Source of the DNA: Sphingorhabdus_B arenilitoris
GTDB lineage: Bacteria; Pseudomonadota; Alphaproteobacteria; Sphingomonadales; Sphingomonadaceae
Length of the DNA stretch: 64,000 bases
NCBI RefSeq assembly: GCF_042651485.1
Contig: NZ_JBHSDH010000013.1
Span: forward strand, 682,001 to 746,000
Direction of reading: 5' to 3'
Shown: positions 54,869 to 63,219 of the stretch, in pieces
Layout of the letters: every line of letters starts with the position of its first letter
Position numbering within the stretch: position 1 is the first letter of the stretch
Made by a program: the position numbers and the translations under genes
Notes under the pieces: model-generated
What the model was told of the DNA's origin: nothing
The model's input: the letters and a program-made list of their open reading frames with translations, nothing else
Databases searched by the model: none

Positions 54869-56182
54869 ATGGATCATAAGCATATTATAGATTTTATCCG
54901 CGAAGACAGCGAGTTGATTGCCGACATGCAGGCGATTGGAGAGGCGCTGTCTGGCGCGGAGCGCGAAATTGCGACTGCTTTTTGGACCGAATGGGGTAAA
55001 GAGCCGACGGTTCGGCAGCTATGGGGCGGCGATGAATTTCGCGATAGCATCGACAAAAGCACAGATTTTGTTGGCCTCAAATATCGGCACGCCGACCGGA
55101 TGGAATGGCTATTGTCGATAGAAGGCCGAGGCCGCGAGGCCCAAAAAGCAGGCATTCCTTATATCAGCTTTGTTATGGCATCGAGCGCAGCTCAAAATGC
55201 AACAATGCGCGTTTTGCGGGAACGTCTGAACGATGATATTCCCACGCTACAAAAATTTGCGGACGTCATTATGCGCACGTCAATGATCGAAACTGGTATG
55301 ATGGCGGAAGCATATTCCAAGGAATCTCACGATCACATGGCATTAGAACAAAGTCGGCTCGCCAGTGCTTACCGAGACGATATTGCCGCCAACATTGAAA
55401 GCTATTCCGCTGAAAGTCAGCATCTGCTGAACAGCGCATCAAGGGCGAATGATTCCGCGAATGGTATGCTGGCCAAAACATCGGAGGTCGCGTCTGCCGC
55501 TGAACAATCCGCTGCCGCAATGCGCGAAGCCGCCGACACTGCAGGCTCGCTGATCGCGCTGATAAACGACACCCGCGATGAAGTTGAAGGTGCCGCCGAA
55601 GTAACCTCGCGCGCCACCGAACATGCGCAAATTGCGGTATCCGTATCAGAAACTTTGTCACAGCAGGCATCGGCCATTGAATCGATCCTCAGCCTGATCC
55701 GCGAAATTGCCGGGCAAACCAATTTGCTCGCGCTCAACGCCACGATTGAAGCGGCGCGCGCAGGAGACGCCGGACGCGGCTTTGCGGTTGTGGCGCAAGA
55801 GGTCAAAAGCCTCGCCAATCAAACCGCAGATGCAACCGACGATATCGGCGCAAAAATTGCCGCGATACAAACCGCGACCGCAAAATCTGTTGATGCCACT
55901 ATGGCCATCCGCGAAACCGTGGAAAATGTGCATCGCAGTTCAAGCCGTATTCGCGAAGCAATGGACCGGCAATCAAATAGCGTCACCGCAATCACCGCAG
56001 CGGTCGATGAAACCGCGCTGGCCGCCGATATGATGTCAGGAACGATCACCTCTATCACCAATGATACGCAGATGATCGTCAATCAGATTGCCGATCTTTC
56101 AAACGGATTTGCCAACGCAGACCGCAAATTGGCCGAATTGAATGAACGCGGACAGCAATTTGTTTCAAAATTAGTTGGATAA
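54869..56182 (+). CDS. Soluble methyl-accepting protein with a globin-sensor-like N-terminus
   Basis: About 437 residues and no membrane helix. The C-terminal MCP signalling hairpin is intact (EIAGQTNLLALNATIEAARAG...). The N-terminal ~165 residues are helical and follow the outline of globin-coupled sensors, including an AGIPYISFV segment resembling the F-helix GL-P-x-W-Y region. At the place of the proximal haem histidine I read Ala91, so haem binding is doubtful. The start at 54869 is the first ATG of the conserved part; upstream frame is leader-like. A near-identical paralogue follows 40 bp later. No che operon is adjacent. Confidence 0.83.
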   Translation: MDHKHIIDFIREDSELIADMQAIGEALSGAEREIATAFWTEWGKEPTVRQLWGGDEFRDSIDKSTDFVGLKYRHADRMEWLLSIEGRGREAQKAGIPYISFVMASSAAQNATMRVLRERLNDDIPTLQKFADVIMRTSMIETGMMAEAYSKESHDHMALEQSRLASAYRDDIAANIESYSAESQHLLNSASRANDSANGMLAKTSEVASAAEQSAAAMREAADTAGSLIALINDTRDEVEGAAEVTSRATEHAQIAVSVSETLSQQASAIESILSLIREIAGQTNLLALNATIEAARAGDAGRGFAVVAQEVKSLANQTADATDDIGAKIAAIQTATAKSVDATMAIRETVENVHRSSSRIREAMDRQSNSVTAITAAVDETALAADMMSGTITSITNDTQMIVNQIADLSNGFANADRKLAELNERGQQFVSKLVG

Positions 56183-56222
56183 CAGTCAGGCCTGAAATCG
56201 GGGTCAATAAGTGGAGCAGGAA

Positions 56223-57557
56223 ATGGTGAAAGAGTTTATGTGGGTCCAATTTAACGAGCAGGAATTTATCAAACTATTCCGATTTGATAGCAACCTCCAG
56301 CGCAGCAGTTTGGAAATATTCGAATTGCTCGAAAATGATTTTGACGACCTTTCCAAAGCTTATTGGGAATATTGGGTTGATCTTGGGCTTGTCCCTGACA
56401 CCAACCACCCCGTATATAAGGATGGCTTAAAATCTACCGCTTATTATATGCGGTCGCGCTACAAAGATGTCGGTGGCGAGGAATGCTCCCGGATGTTGTG
56501 GCAGCAAATTTCCAATGCCTGCAAAAATAGTACACCACTTGAACATATTATGGCCGCCACGACCCGCGCCACGCCGTTTATAATGGACCGCATTGCCGCC
56601 TATTGCGGCGATGATATGGCTCGCTTCCACCGGCTGGCAACAACCATTTGCATCGTGGCTTCAATGGAATTGTCGCTCGTTTCGCACTGCTATGCGCGTC
56701 ATAATAAAGAGCAAATGGCCAATAAACAAAGCGAATATAGCGGCCAATTTGAGGCTGATATAGGATCAGCCGCCAATGATGTTGCCGAACAATCAGGCGC
56801 CATTCGCAGGCAAGCGGCCAACAGCGCGCAAATGGCCAACGGAATGCTGAGTAAAGCGTCCGAGGTTGCCGCTGCGTCCGAACAATCCGCCGTCGCCATG
56901 CGCGAAGCTGCGCAAACCGCAGCAGGTTTGATCCGTGCAATTGAGGAGGCGCGAAACCAAGTGGAAGCAGCCGCAAGCGTTGCCAACCGCGCGGTTGATC
57001 AAGCCAATGCTGGCGTGACGGCAACTGATACTCTGTCCGAACAGTCGCAATCGATCGAGTCGATATTGGGCCTGATCCGCGAAATTGCCGGGCAGACAAA
57101 TTTGCTGGCGCTAAATGCCACTATCGAGGCCGCACGCGCCGGTGATGCAGGTCGCGGTTTTGCGGTGGTTGCGCAGGAGGTCAAAAGCCTCGCCAACCAA
57201 ACGGCCGACGCCACCGATGAAATTGCAAAGAAGATTTCCGCCATCCAAATAGCGACGAAGGCATCGGTTGAGTCCAATACCTCCATCCGCGATACAGTAA
57301 ACGAGGTCCGAATTTCTGCCGAAAATATCCGTAAAGCGATGGAGGATCAGGCGCAGACAGTGACCATGATCACCGCGTCCGTCGACGAAACCGCACTGGC
57401 GGCTGACCTTATGTCCAACACAATTTCTGCGATCCGCAGCGACACCGAAAATGTCGTTTCTGAAATCAGCTCCCTTGAGCTTGGGTTTGACAAGGTGAAT
57501 GAAAAAATCGGATCGTTAAAAGAAAATGCGGTGAAATTTATCAGCAATCTGCGCTAA
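56223..57557 (+). CDS. Second soluble methyl-accepting protein, tandem paralogue
   Basis: About 444 residues with no membrane helix and the same layout as its upstream neighbour: a helical sensor-like N-terminus of ~180 residues, then the MCP coiled coil with the EIAGQTNLLALNATIEAA tip. The signalling regions are highly alike, whereas the N-terminal sensors are quite diverged, suggesting duplication with new input specificity. The ATG at 56223 has GGAG eight bases upstream; a GTG at 56211 is an alternative. It is probably co-transcribed with the first copy. Confidence 0.83.
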   Translation: MVKEFMWVQFNEQEFIKLFRFDSNLQRSSLEIFELLENDFDDLSKAYWEYWVDLGLVPDTNHPVYKDGLKSTAYYMRSRYKDVGGEECSRMLWQQISNACKNSTPLEHIMAATTRATPFIMDRIAAYCGDDMARFHRLATTICIVASMELSLVSHCYARHNKEQMANKQSEYSGQFEADIGSAANDVAEQSGAIRRQAANSAQMANGMLSKASEVAAASEQSAVAMREAAQTAAGLIRAIEEARNQVEAAASVANRAVDQANAGVTATDTLSEQSQSIESILGLIREIAGQTNLLALNATIEAARAGDAGRGFAVVAQEVKSLANQTADATDEIAKKISAIQIATKASVESNTSIRDTVNEVRISAENIRKAMEDQAQTVTMITASVDETALAADLMSNTISAIRSDTENVVSEISSLELGFDKVNEKIGSLKENAVKFISNLR

Positions 57558-57624
57558 TCTCTCTCAGGTAGCGCGTCTTATCTTACCCCTTCCCCAATGC
57601 CGCAACGCCGGTTAGGGAGGGGGG

Positions 57625-58338
57625 ATGGACAAGGCTGATTTGAACATATTGGTTACGGGCGCAAGCCGAGGTATAGGAAAAGCCATTGCCGACCAATTAC
57701 GATCCCACGGATGCCATGTTGTTGGCCATGCAAGCAAGGAAGCAGAGGGCCTAGTCGGCTGTGACCTCAATTCCGAAAATGCGGCGGCGCAATTATGGGC
57801 GCAGGCTTTGGACCGGCTGAACGGGCGCATCGACATTCTTATCAACAATGCTGGCGTTTTTGAGGCTAACCCGATTTCCGGTGAAGATTGGCCGGAACGC
57901 TGGGCCCGCACGATGCAGATAAATTTAACGGCTAGCGCTGAATTATGCAGGCTGGCTGTTCTGCACTGGCAAGCACGCAGCTGCGGCGGGCGCATCGTCA
58001 ATATCGCGAGCCGCGCCGCCAACCGGGGTGATAGCCCCGACCATTGGCATTATGCTGCATCAAAGGGCGGCATGGTGGCGATGACCAAGACGATTGCCCG
58101 CGCATATGCGGCTCAAGGCATTTATGCCTTTGCCATCTGCCCTGGCTTCACCATGACCGGCATGGCGGACGATTATCTGGAAAGCCGGGGCGGCGCTAAA
58201 TTGCTTGCAGATATTCCGCTAGGCCGTGTGGCGATGCCGGACGAAATAGCAGCAATTGCTACCTTCTGCGCAATAGACGCGCCGCCATCGATGACAGGTG
58301 CTGTGCTCGATGCCAATGGAGCCAGCTATGTTCGGTAG
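57625..58338 (+). CDS. SDR family oxidoreductase
   Basis: A 237-residue short-chain dehydrogenase. TGASRGIGKA (11-20) binds the cofactor, and Ser129, Tyr143 and Lys147 form the active site (YAASK). It resembles FabG-type 3-oxoacyl reductases, but no fatty acid synthesis genes are near, so the substrate is unknown. A GGGAGGGGGG purine run provides a strong ribosome site. prmA follows after 32 bp. Confidence 0.92.
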   Translation: MDKADLNILVTGASRGIGKAIADQLRSHGCHVVGHASKEAEGLVGCDLNSENAAAQLWAQALDRLNGRIDILINNAGVFEANPISGEDWPERWARTMQINLTASAELCRLAVLHWQARSCGGRIVNIASRAANRGDSPDHWHYAASKGGMVAMTKTIARAYAAQGIYAFAICPGFTMTGMADDYLESRGGAKLLADIPLGRVAMPDEIAAIATFCAIDAPPSMTGAVLDANGASYVR

Positions 58339-58370
58339 CCTTCCTCATTTTCTGCTGCGTAAAGCCTATC

Positions 58371-59351
58371 ATGACTGATAATTGGACCGTCACCCTGCCC
58401 TGCACGCGCCGCGAAGCGGAGGCATTAGGGCAGGATTGGGAATTCCTGTCCGCGCTCGACCCTGTCCCCACAATTGTCGGCGAAGAGGTGGTTGCCTTTG
58501 ATGATAATAGCTGGCGCATCGTTGCCTATTTTGACCGCAAGCCTAGCAAGCAAGCGGTGGCCGCGCTGCAAAGCCAAATAAGCGGCGGGCATGAGGCAGA
58601 GATTATCGTGGAAAAACTGCCCGAAGAAGACTGGTTGGTTATGAGCCAACAAGGCCTAGCGCCGGTCCATGCAGGACGGTTTTTTGTCCACAGCGCCGAA
58701 TTTGACAGCGCAGCACCAACGGGCGCTGTTCCCTTCATCATTCCGGCCAGCCAAGCATTCGGCACCGGCGGGCATGAAACCACATCGGGCTGTTTGGCTA
58801 TGCTAGACCAGCTGAAACGGCAAGGCCGCCGCTATGGCCATATTGCTGACATTGGCACGGGCACCGGTCTGCTCGCCTTTGCCGCGCAGCATTTATGGCA
58901 CAGCGCCTATGTCACTGCGTCCGATATTGACCCGGTTAGCATTGACGTCACCGCCCGCAACGCCGCCATCAACAATCTGGCGCTGGGACAGGGAAAGGGC
59001 CGAATATCGCTGTGCGCGGCGATGGGCACCGATCATGAGATGATACAGAGGCGCGCGCCCTATGACTTGGTCATTGCCAATATATTGGCCGGGCCGTTAA
59101 TCGAATTGGCCCCCTCTTTTGCGGAAATTATCCGCAGGAATGGATCGCTCATATTGGCGGGATTGCTGGACGTGCAGGCCGACAATGTGCTTCGCCAATA
59201 CCGGCGGCACGGCTTTTCCCTTATCCGTAGGCGCGATGAGGGCGATTGGCCCTGCCTGCATCTGATCAAGCGCCGCCGTTATGGTTGGCGGCGTCCATTG
59301 CGGCCCGCACGTGGGACCAGCCAGCCACCCGGCGATTATGGCACATGGTAG
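58371..59351 (+). CDS. prmA: Ribosomal protein L11 methyltransferase
   Basis: A 326-residue protein. The N-terminal substrate-binding domain is followed by FGTGGHETTSGCLAML and the AdoMet loop IADIGTGTGLLAFAA, then the VIANILAGPLIELAP motif of PrmA. It trimethylates ribosomal protein L11. A basic tail of about 25 residues (KRRRYGWRRPLRPARG) extends beyond the usual end. The TAG stop is supplied by the REP-like repeat at 59349, which may be why the tail is present. Confidence 0.92.
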   Translation: MTDNWTVTLPCTRREAEALGQDWEFLSALDPVPTIVGEEVVAFDDNSWRIVAYFDRKPSKQAVAALQSQISGGHEAEIIVEKLPEEDWLVMSQQGLAPVHAGRFFVHSAEFDSAAPTGAVPFIIPASQAFGTGGHETTSGCLAMLDQLKRQGRRYGHIADIGTGTGLLAFAAQHLWHSAYVTASDIDPVSIDVTARNAAINNLALGQGKGRISLCAAMGTDHEMIQRRAPYDLVIANILAGPLIELAPSFAEIIRRNGSLILAGLLDVQADNVLRQYRRHGFSLIRRRDEGDWPCLHLIKRRRYGWRRPLRPARGTSQPPGDYGTW

Positions 59352-59378
59352 GGTCAGGATTTAGGGTCCGGCCCCTAA
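59349..59378. repeat. REP-like TAGGGTCAGG repeat at the prmA stop
   Basis: TAGGGTCAGG begins at the prmA TAG stop. TTAGGG (59361-59366) and CCCTAA (59373-59378) form a hairpin. The TTTAGGGTCCGG at 59360-59371 recurs as its complement at 2736-2747 after the rpfC-like gene. It shares its core with the MITE ends (22622, 22892) and the repeat at 42026. Confidence 0.6.
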
Positions 59379-59435
59379 GACCCCAAACATATCCTTATTG
59401 CGCCCGTCATATTTCGGCGGCATAACAATAAACGA

Positions 59436-60038
59436 ATGTCAGACCGAAATATGATCAATGTAGCTTCTCTCGCCGCTCGCCGTGCTGATGCGGAGCGGGA
59501 TGCATTGACCGACGCATTGCTTCGCACCGGGCAAGGCGACAAAAATGCCTTTGAATTTGTATATAAACAGACATCGGCGAAACTTTTTGGCGTGTGCCTT
59601 CGTATCTTCCCTGACAGACAAGAAGCCGAGGAAGCGTTGCAAGATGCCTTTATAAATATATGGAACCGTGCCGCCCGGTTCGAAAAGGGCCGGGCCAGCC
59701 CGATAAGCTGGCTCGTCACCGTCACGCGCAACCGCGCGATCGATCGTTTGCGCGCGCAAGGAAAAGCCCGTTACGAACCGGTAGAAACAATCGCCAATCT
59801 GGCCGATGATGCGCCTTTGCCCGATGCGGTCATCGCAGCCGATGATGCCGATGGCGCATTGCATAATTGTATCGAAACATTGAGCGGAAAAGACGCAGGC
59901 TTCATTCGCTCCGCCTTCATTCGGGGTTCTACCTACGCCCAATTGGCGGCTCATGAAAAGCTGCCTCTGGCAACGGTCAAAAGCCGCATTCGCCGCGCAT
60001 TGATCAAATTGCGCAAATGCCTGGAGGGGCAGTCATGA
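59436..60038 (+). CDS. ECF sigma factor
   Basis: A 200-residue sigma factor. Region 2 (FEFVYKQTSAKLFGVCLRIF, then EEALQDAFINIWNRAARFE) and region 4 (ATVKSRIRRALIKLRKCL) are present with no region 1 or 3, the hallmark of the ECF group. It resembles the SigK/RpoE type. Its stop overlaps the anti-sigma start (ATGA), so the two are expressed together. Targets and inducing stress cannot be read. Confidence 0.93.
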   Translation: MSDRNMINVASLAARRADAERDALTDALLRTGQGDKNAFEFVYKQTSAKLFGVCLRIFPDRQEAEEALQDAFINIWNRAARFEKGRASPISWLVTVTRNRAIDRLRAQGKARYEPVETIANLADDAPLPDAVIAADDADGALHNCIETLSGKDAGFIRSAFIRGSTYAQLAAHEKLPLATVKSRIRRALIKLRKCLEGQS

Positions 60039-60814
60039 GTCAGATGACCGAAGACGACATCGCGCTGGCCGGCGAATATGCCTTAGGGTTGCTGGATGAT
60101 GCAGCGCAGGCGCAGGCGGATGCACGCGCCGCAAAAGACACTGCATTTGCGCAAGAGATTGAAAATTGGCGCATCTATCTGGCCCCCATGCTGGACGGTA
60201 TAGACGAACCGGTGCCAAGCCATATCTGGCCGTTGGTCAACAATGCTTTGCCCGAAACAAATAATGCGCAGGACAATCAAAAACGTCCCCATTTCTGGCG
60301 TAATGCCAGCTTTATCGGCGGCGGTATCGCGGCGGCGCTGGCGGCTATCGTGTATCTGCAAACGGCCCCCAATTTTCAGCCTGCTGAAGAAGCAGGTACA
60401 GATGTTGCAGCCGAAGCAGCAGCAGACAGCAACGAATTGCAAAGCGACGCCGCCGCAGCGCCCGCATTGCGCCGTGAAGCGTCCAGTTTGGCAGCAGCGG
60501 TTGTGAGCGAAGACGGTAAATACCAGCTTACGGCGCGCTATGACCGCGCGTCCAATCAAATGCTGCTTAATGCTCAATCCCTCGATATTGCGCCGCTATA
60601 TCCCGAAGTGTGGATCGTTCCCGAAGATGGGAAAGCCCGGTCGCTGGGAATGATAGCGGCCAAGGGCGAGACCCGCCTGACTATTGCGGCGGATATGCGG
60701 CAATTTATCTATGATGGTGCAGCCGTTGTAATCACGCCAGAACCGCAAGGCGGAGCCCCCGGCGGCGTCGCCACGGGCCCGGCAATTGCCATTGGGAAAT
60801 TGCAGCAAAGTTGA
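60035..60814 (+). CDS. Anti-sigma factor (RskA-like)
   Basis: A 259-residue protein. An N-terminal sigma-binding region (EDDIALAGEYALGLLDDAAQAQADAR), one membrane helix near residues 95-110 (FIGGGIAAALAAIVYLQ) and a periplasmic domain of the RskA type (MLLNAQSLDIAPLYPEVWIVPEDGKARSLG) give the usual layout. It holds the ECF sigma at the membrane. The start at 60035 overlaps the sigma gene stop, with GGAGGGG upstream. No zinc-binding HxxxCxxC is seen. Confidence 0.9.
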   Translation: MSQMTEDDIALAGEYALGLLDDAAQAQADARAAKDTAFAQEIENWRIYLAPMLDGIDEPVPSHIWPLVNNALPETNNAQDNQKRPHFWRNASFIGGGIAAALAAIVYLQTAPNFQPAEEAGTDVAAEAAADSNELQSDAAAAPALRREASSLAAAVVSEDGKYQLTARYDRASNQMLLNAQSLDIAPLYPEVWIVPEDGKARSLGMIAAKGETRLTIAADMRQFIYDGAAVVITPEPQGGAPGGVATGPAIAIGKLQQS

Positions 60815-60830
60815 TCCGCGCGGTACCCGC

Positions 60831-61697
60831 CTAAGCTTTGTTGAGCGCGTAAGCCTGCGTGCCGCGGTGCAACAGTTTATCATCATCCAAAATGTCGGCA
60901 ATCGCAATATCGGGTAAATGTTCCAGCTGACCATATAGCGGCGCGAAGTCGGTTTCCGCTGTTGTTCTTAACAGCTCATCCAAGCTGCCAATCACAAAAT
61001 AATTTTGTTGAAAATCGTCGATCCTATAACGCGTGCGCATCACCCGCAGCAGATCAAATTTAATCCTGTTGGGGCTGTTATCCTCCAGCGCGAAGATGGA
61101 CTCGCCATAGCTGGACACAATCCCCGCGCCATAAATACGCAAACCGTCCGCCTGCTGGATCAGGCCAAATTCGACCGTATACCAATATAGCCGCGCCAGA
61201 TGGTCGAGCGCATCAAAACCCAAACTGCGCAATCCGCCCTTGCCATAAGCTACCATATAATCGGCAAACACCGGATCAGCCAGCATCGGGACGTGACCAA
61301 ATACATCGTGGAACACATCGGGTTCCTGCAAATAATCCAGCTGTTCCGGTTGCCGAATGAAATTACCAGCGGGAAAGCGGCGATTGGCCAAATGGTCGAA
61401 AAACACCTCATCGGGAACGAGGCCGGGCACCGCAACGACTTGCCATCCCGTTGCCCTCATCAATCGTTGGTTCAACTCGCAATAATCGGGGATACCAGGC
61501 TTCGACAGCTTCAGGACATCCAGCCCGCGCAGAAAAGCATCGGCCGCACGGCCGGGCAACATTTCGGACTGCCGCGCAAAAAGCCGGTCCCACATTTTAT
61601 GTTCGGCCGCAGTAAACGCATCCCAATTTTGCGGGATCGTCCAATCGGCATTTGCGCCCTCGGGCGGCTTGTCATAAACATGTAAATCATTGGCCAT
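60831..61697 (-). CDS. phhA: Phenylalanine 4-monooxygenase
   Basis: A 288-residue aromatic amino acid hydroxylase. The iron ligands are His130 and His135 (FHDVFGH) and Glu177 (YWYTVEFGL). It turns phenylalanine into tyrosine with tetrahydrobiopterin and O2. Size and lack of a regulatory domain fit the bacterial type. The pterin-recycling gene phhB is not adjacent. It converges with the anti-sigma gene, 16 bp between stops. Confidence 0.96.
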   Translation of the reverse strand: MANDLHVYDKPPEGANADWTIPQNWDAFTAAEHKMWDRLFARQSEMLPGRAADAFLRGLDVLKLSKPGIPDYCELNQRLMRATGWQVVAVPGLVPDEVFFDHLANRRFPAGNFIRQPEQLDYLQEPDVFHDVFGHVPMLADPVFADYMVAYGKGGLRSLGFDALDHLARLYWYTVEFGLIQQADGLRIYGAGIVSSYGESIFALEDNSPNRIKFDLLRVMRTRYRIDDFQQNYFVIGSLDELLRTTAETDFAPLYGQLEHLPDIAIADILDDDKLLHRGTQAYALNKA

Positions 61698-61742
61698 CCG
61701 GAATGTTTAGCATAGGAAGAGCCCATTGGAAATCGGTTGCAA

Positions 61743-62423
61743 ATGAAACTTTTCCGGATCACCAGCTTTTGGACGGCATTGCGGGCCTTGGCCGCATGGC
61801 CGCTGCTGATCATTGGGGTTTACATGGGCTCTGCTTGGGCGGGTAGCAGCATTGGCGCAAATAACGCCTGGAAACCTGCCGCATCGGGAATTGATATATT
61901 CGTCGAAACCAATGGCGTCCATGTCAGCATCATTGTGCCAATGAGCGCGGCGGGTGAAGATTTGAGCGACCTCATCAGACCCGAACATCTGACTGATCCA
62001 AATTTATTTGGCACTCACGCTATGATCGGCTGGGGCCATGCCGGTGTATATCGCAATGCCCGAACATGGGCCGATGTCCGCGCAGGCGATATCGCTGCTG
62101 CTATCGCCGGGTCGGATGACACCCTGCTGCATGTCTATCATCTGATCCGCCCGCAAGCGAATAGCTATCGGAAGAAATTACGCGTAAGCGTTCCAGAATA
62201 TCGTCAATTAATCAGGGGCATAAGGAATAGCTTTCAGTTAAATTCTAATGGTCAAAGCACGCCCTATCCAGCCTATGGGCCGAATAATATTTTTTACAAA
62301 GCGCACGGCCATTATAGTGCGATAACAACCTGTAATGAATGGAGCGGACGAATATTGCGCGATGCTGGCATTGGCGTTGGCCGCTGGACGCCGATGCCGG
62401 GCGGCGTGATGAAATGGTTTTAG
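61743..62423 (+). CDS. DUF2459/TIGR02117 family exported protein
   Basis: A 226-residue protein with an N-terminal hydrophobic segment (ALRALAAWPLLIIGVYMGSAWAGS). The body has segments typical of the TIGR02117/DUF2459 family: FVETNGVHVSIIVPMS, GWGHAGVYRNA and TTCNEWSGRILRDAGIGVGRWTP. Cys and His in these suggest a thiol-type active site, but the function is unknown. The ATG at 61743 is preferred over a TTG at 61737. It is divergent from phhA. Confidence 0.85.
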   Translation: MKLFRITSFWTALRALAAWPLLIIGVYMGSAWAGSSIGANNAWKPAASGIDIFVETNGVHVSIIVPMSAAGEDLSDLIRPEHLTDPNLFGTHAMIGWGHAGVYRNARTWADVRAGDIAAAIAGSDDTLLHVYHLIRPQANSYRKKLRVSVPEYRQLIRGIRNSFQLNSNGQSTPYPAYGPNNIFYKAHGHYSAITTCNEWSGRILRDAGIGVGRWTPMPGGVMKWF

Positions 62424-62451
62424 CGGGACGAAGACCCGGCCTTAAGTAAAG

Positions 62452-63159
62452 CTATTGACTGCGCATCCATTGGCGCAATGCCGCCGGGTCCGCAACGGTC
62501 ATCCCGCGATATTTCCGCTGAATCAGCTGCGCCTCCTCCATTTCGGTCAACACCGTGCTAATCGTCATCCTGGACACGCCGATCAATTCGGCAAGTTCGC
62601 TTTGCCGGACCACCAAATGCACCGGCGCAGCGCGCGTTCCGCAAAGCGCGATAATCGCGCGCGCCAACTGCTTTTTTGCGGGCATTTTGCGGATCGCAAC
62701 CAGATTATCGAGCGATTCCTGCAATTGCGCTGCTAAGGTCCGCATGACGTGCCGCATGGTTTCCGGTGAATTGGCCAGCGCATCCCAAAAATCCCTTTCG
62801 CTGACCCATTTCAATCGCGATTTCCCGACGTCGACCGCATCCACCACCTTGCTGAACCCGCCCAAACACGCGAGCTCGCCAAAACTGTCATCCTCTCCAA
62901 AGATCAAGAGAACCTGTAAGTTACCCTCTTTGCTGAACCGGCCAATCTTCACCTGCCCTTTTTCAATCAGCCAAAATCCATTTGCGGGATCGCCGCGCTG
63001 CTGAATAATTTGACCATCCTGAAACTCCCGCATGACCGCGCTTTTCATCAATTGAGTGCGTATGTCTGCGGGCAATTCACGGAATAAAATGGGCGAGCCA
63101 ATGGTGCGGCCGGTCGCCTCAAATTTGGGCCTATTTCGAGAATGTAAACTAGTTGGCAT
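62452..63159 (-). CDS. Crp/Fnr family transcriptional regulator
   Basis: A 235-residue regulator. A cyclic-nucleotide-binding-type domain (about 25-140, with FGELACLGG at the phosphate cassette position, lacking the usual Arg-Ala-Ala) is followed by a Crp-type helix-turn-helix (SELAELIGVSRMTISTVLTEME). No FNR-type N-terminal cysteine cluster is present, so it is not an oxygen-sensing FeS FNR. The effector is unknown. It is divergent from the fatty acid hydroxylase-type gene, 60 bp away, a possible target. Confidence 0.9.
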   Translation of the reverse strand: MPTSLHSRNRPKFEATGRTIGSPILFRELPADIRTQLMKSAVMREFQDGQIIQQRGDPANGFWLIEKGQVKIGRFSKEGNLQVLLIFGEDDSFGELACLGGFSKVVDAVDVGKSRLKWVSERDFWDALANSPETMRHVMRTLAAQLQESLDNLVAIRKMPAKKQLARAIIALCGTRAAPVHLVVRQSELAELIGVSRMTISTVLTEMEEAQLIQRKYRGMTVADPAALRQWMRSQ

Positions 63160-63219
63160 TGTTTAACTCTCTTTGTCACTAAAGCGTCATAATAATCAAG
63201 CCCCTTCGGAGTCGCATCC

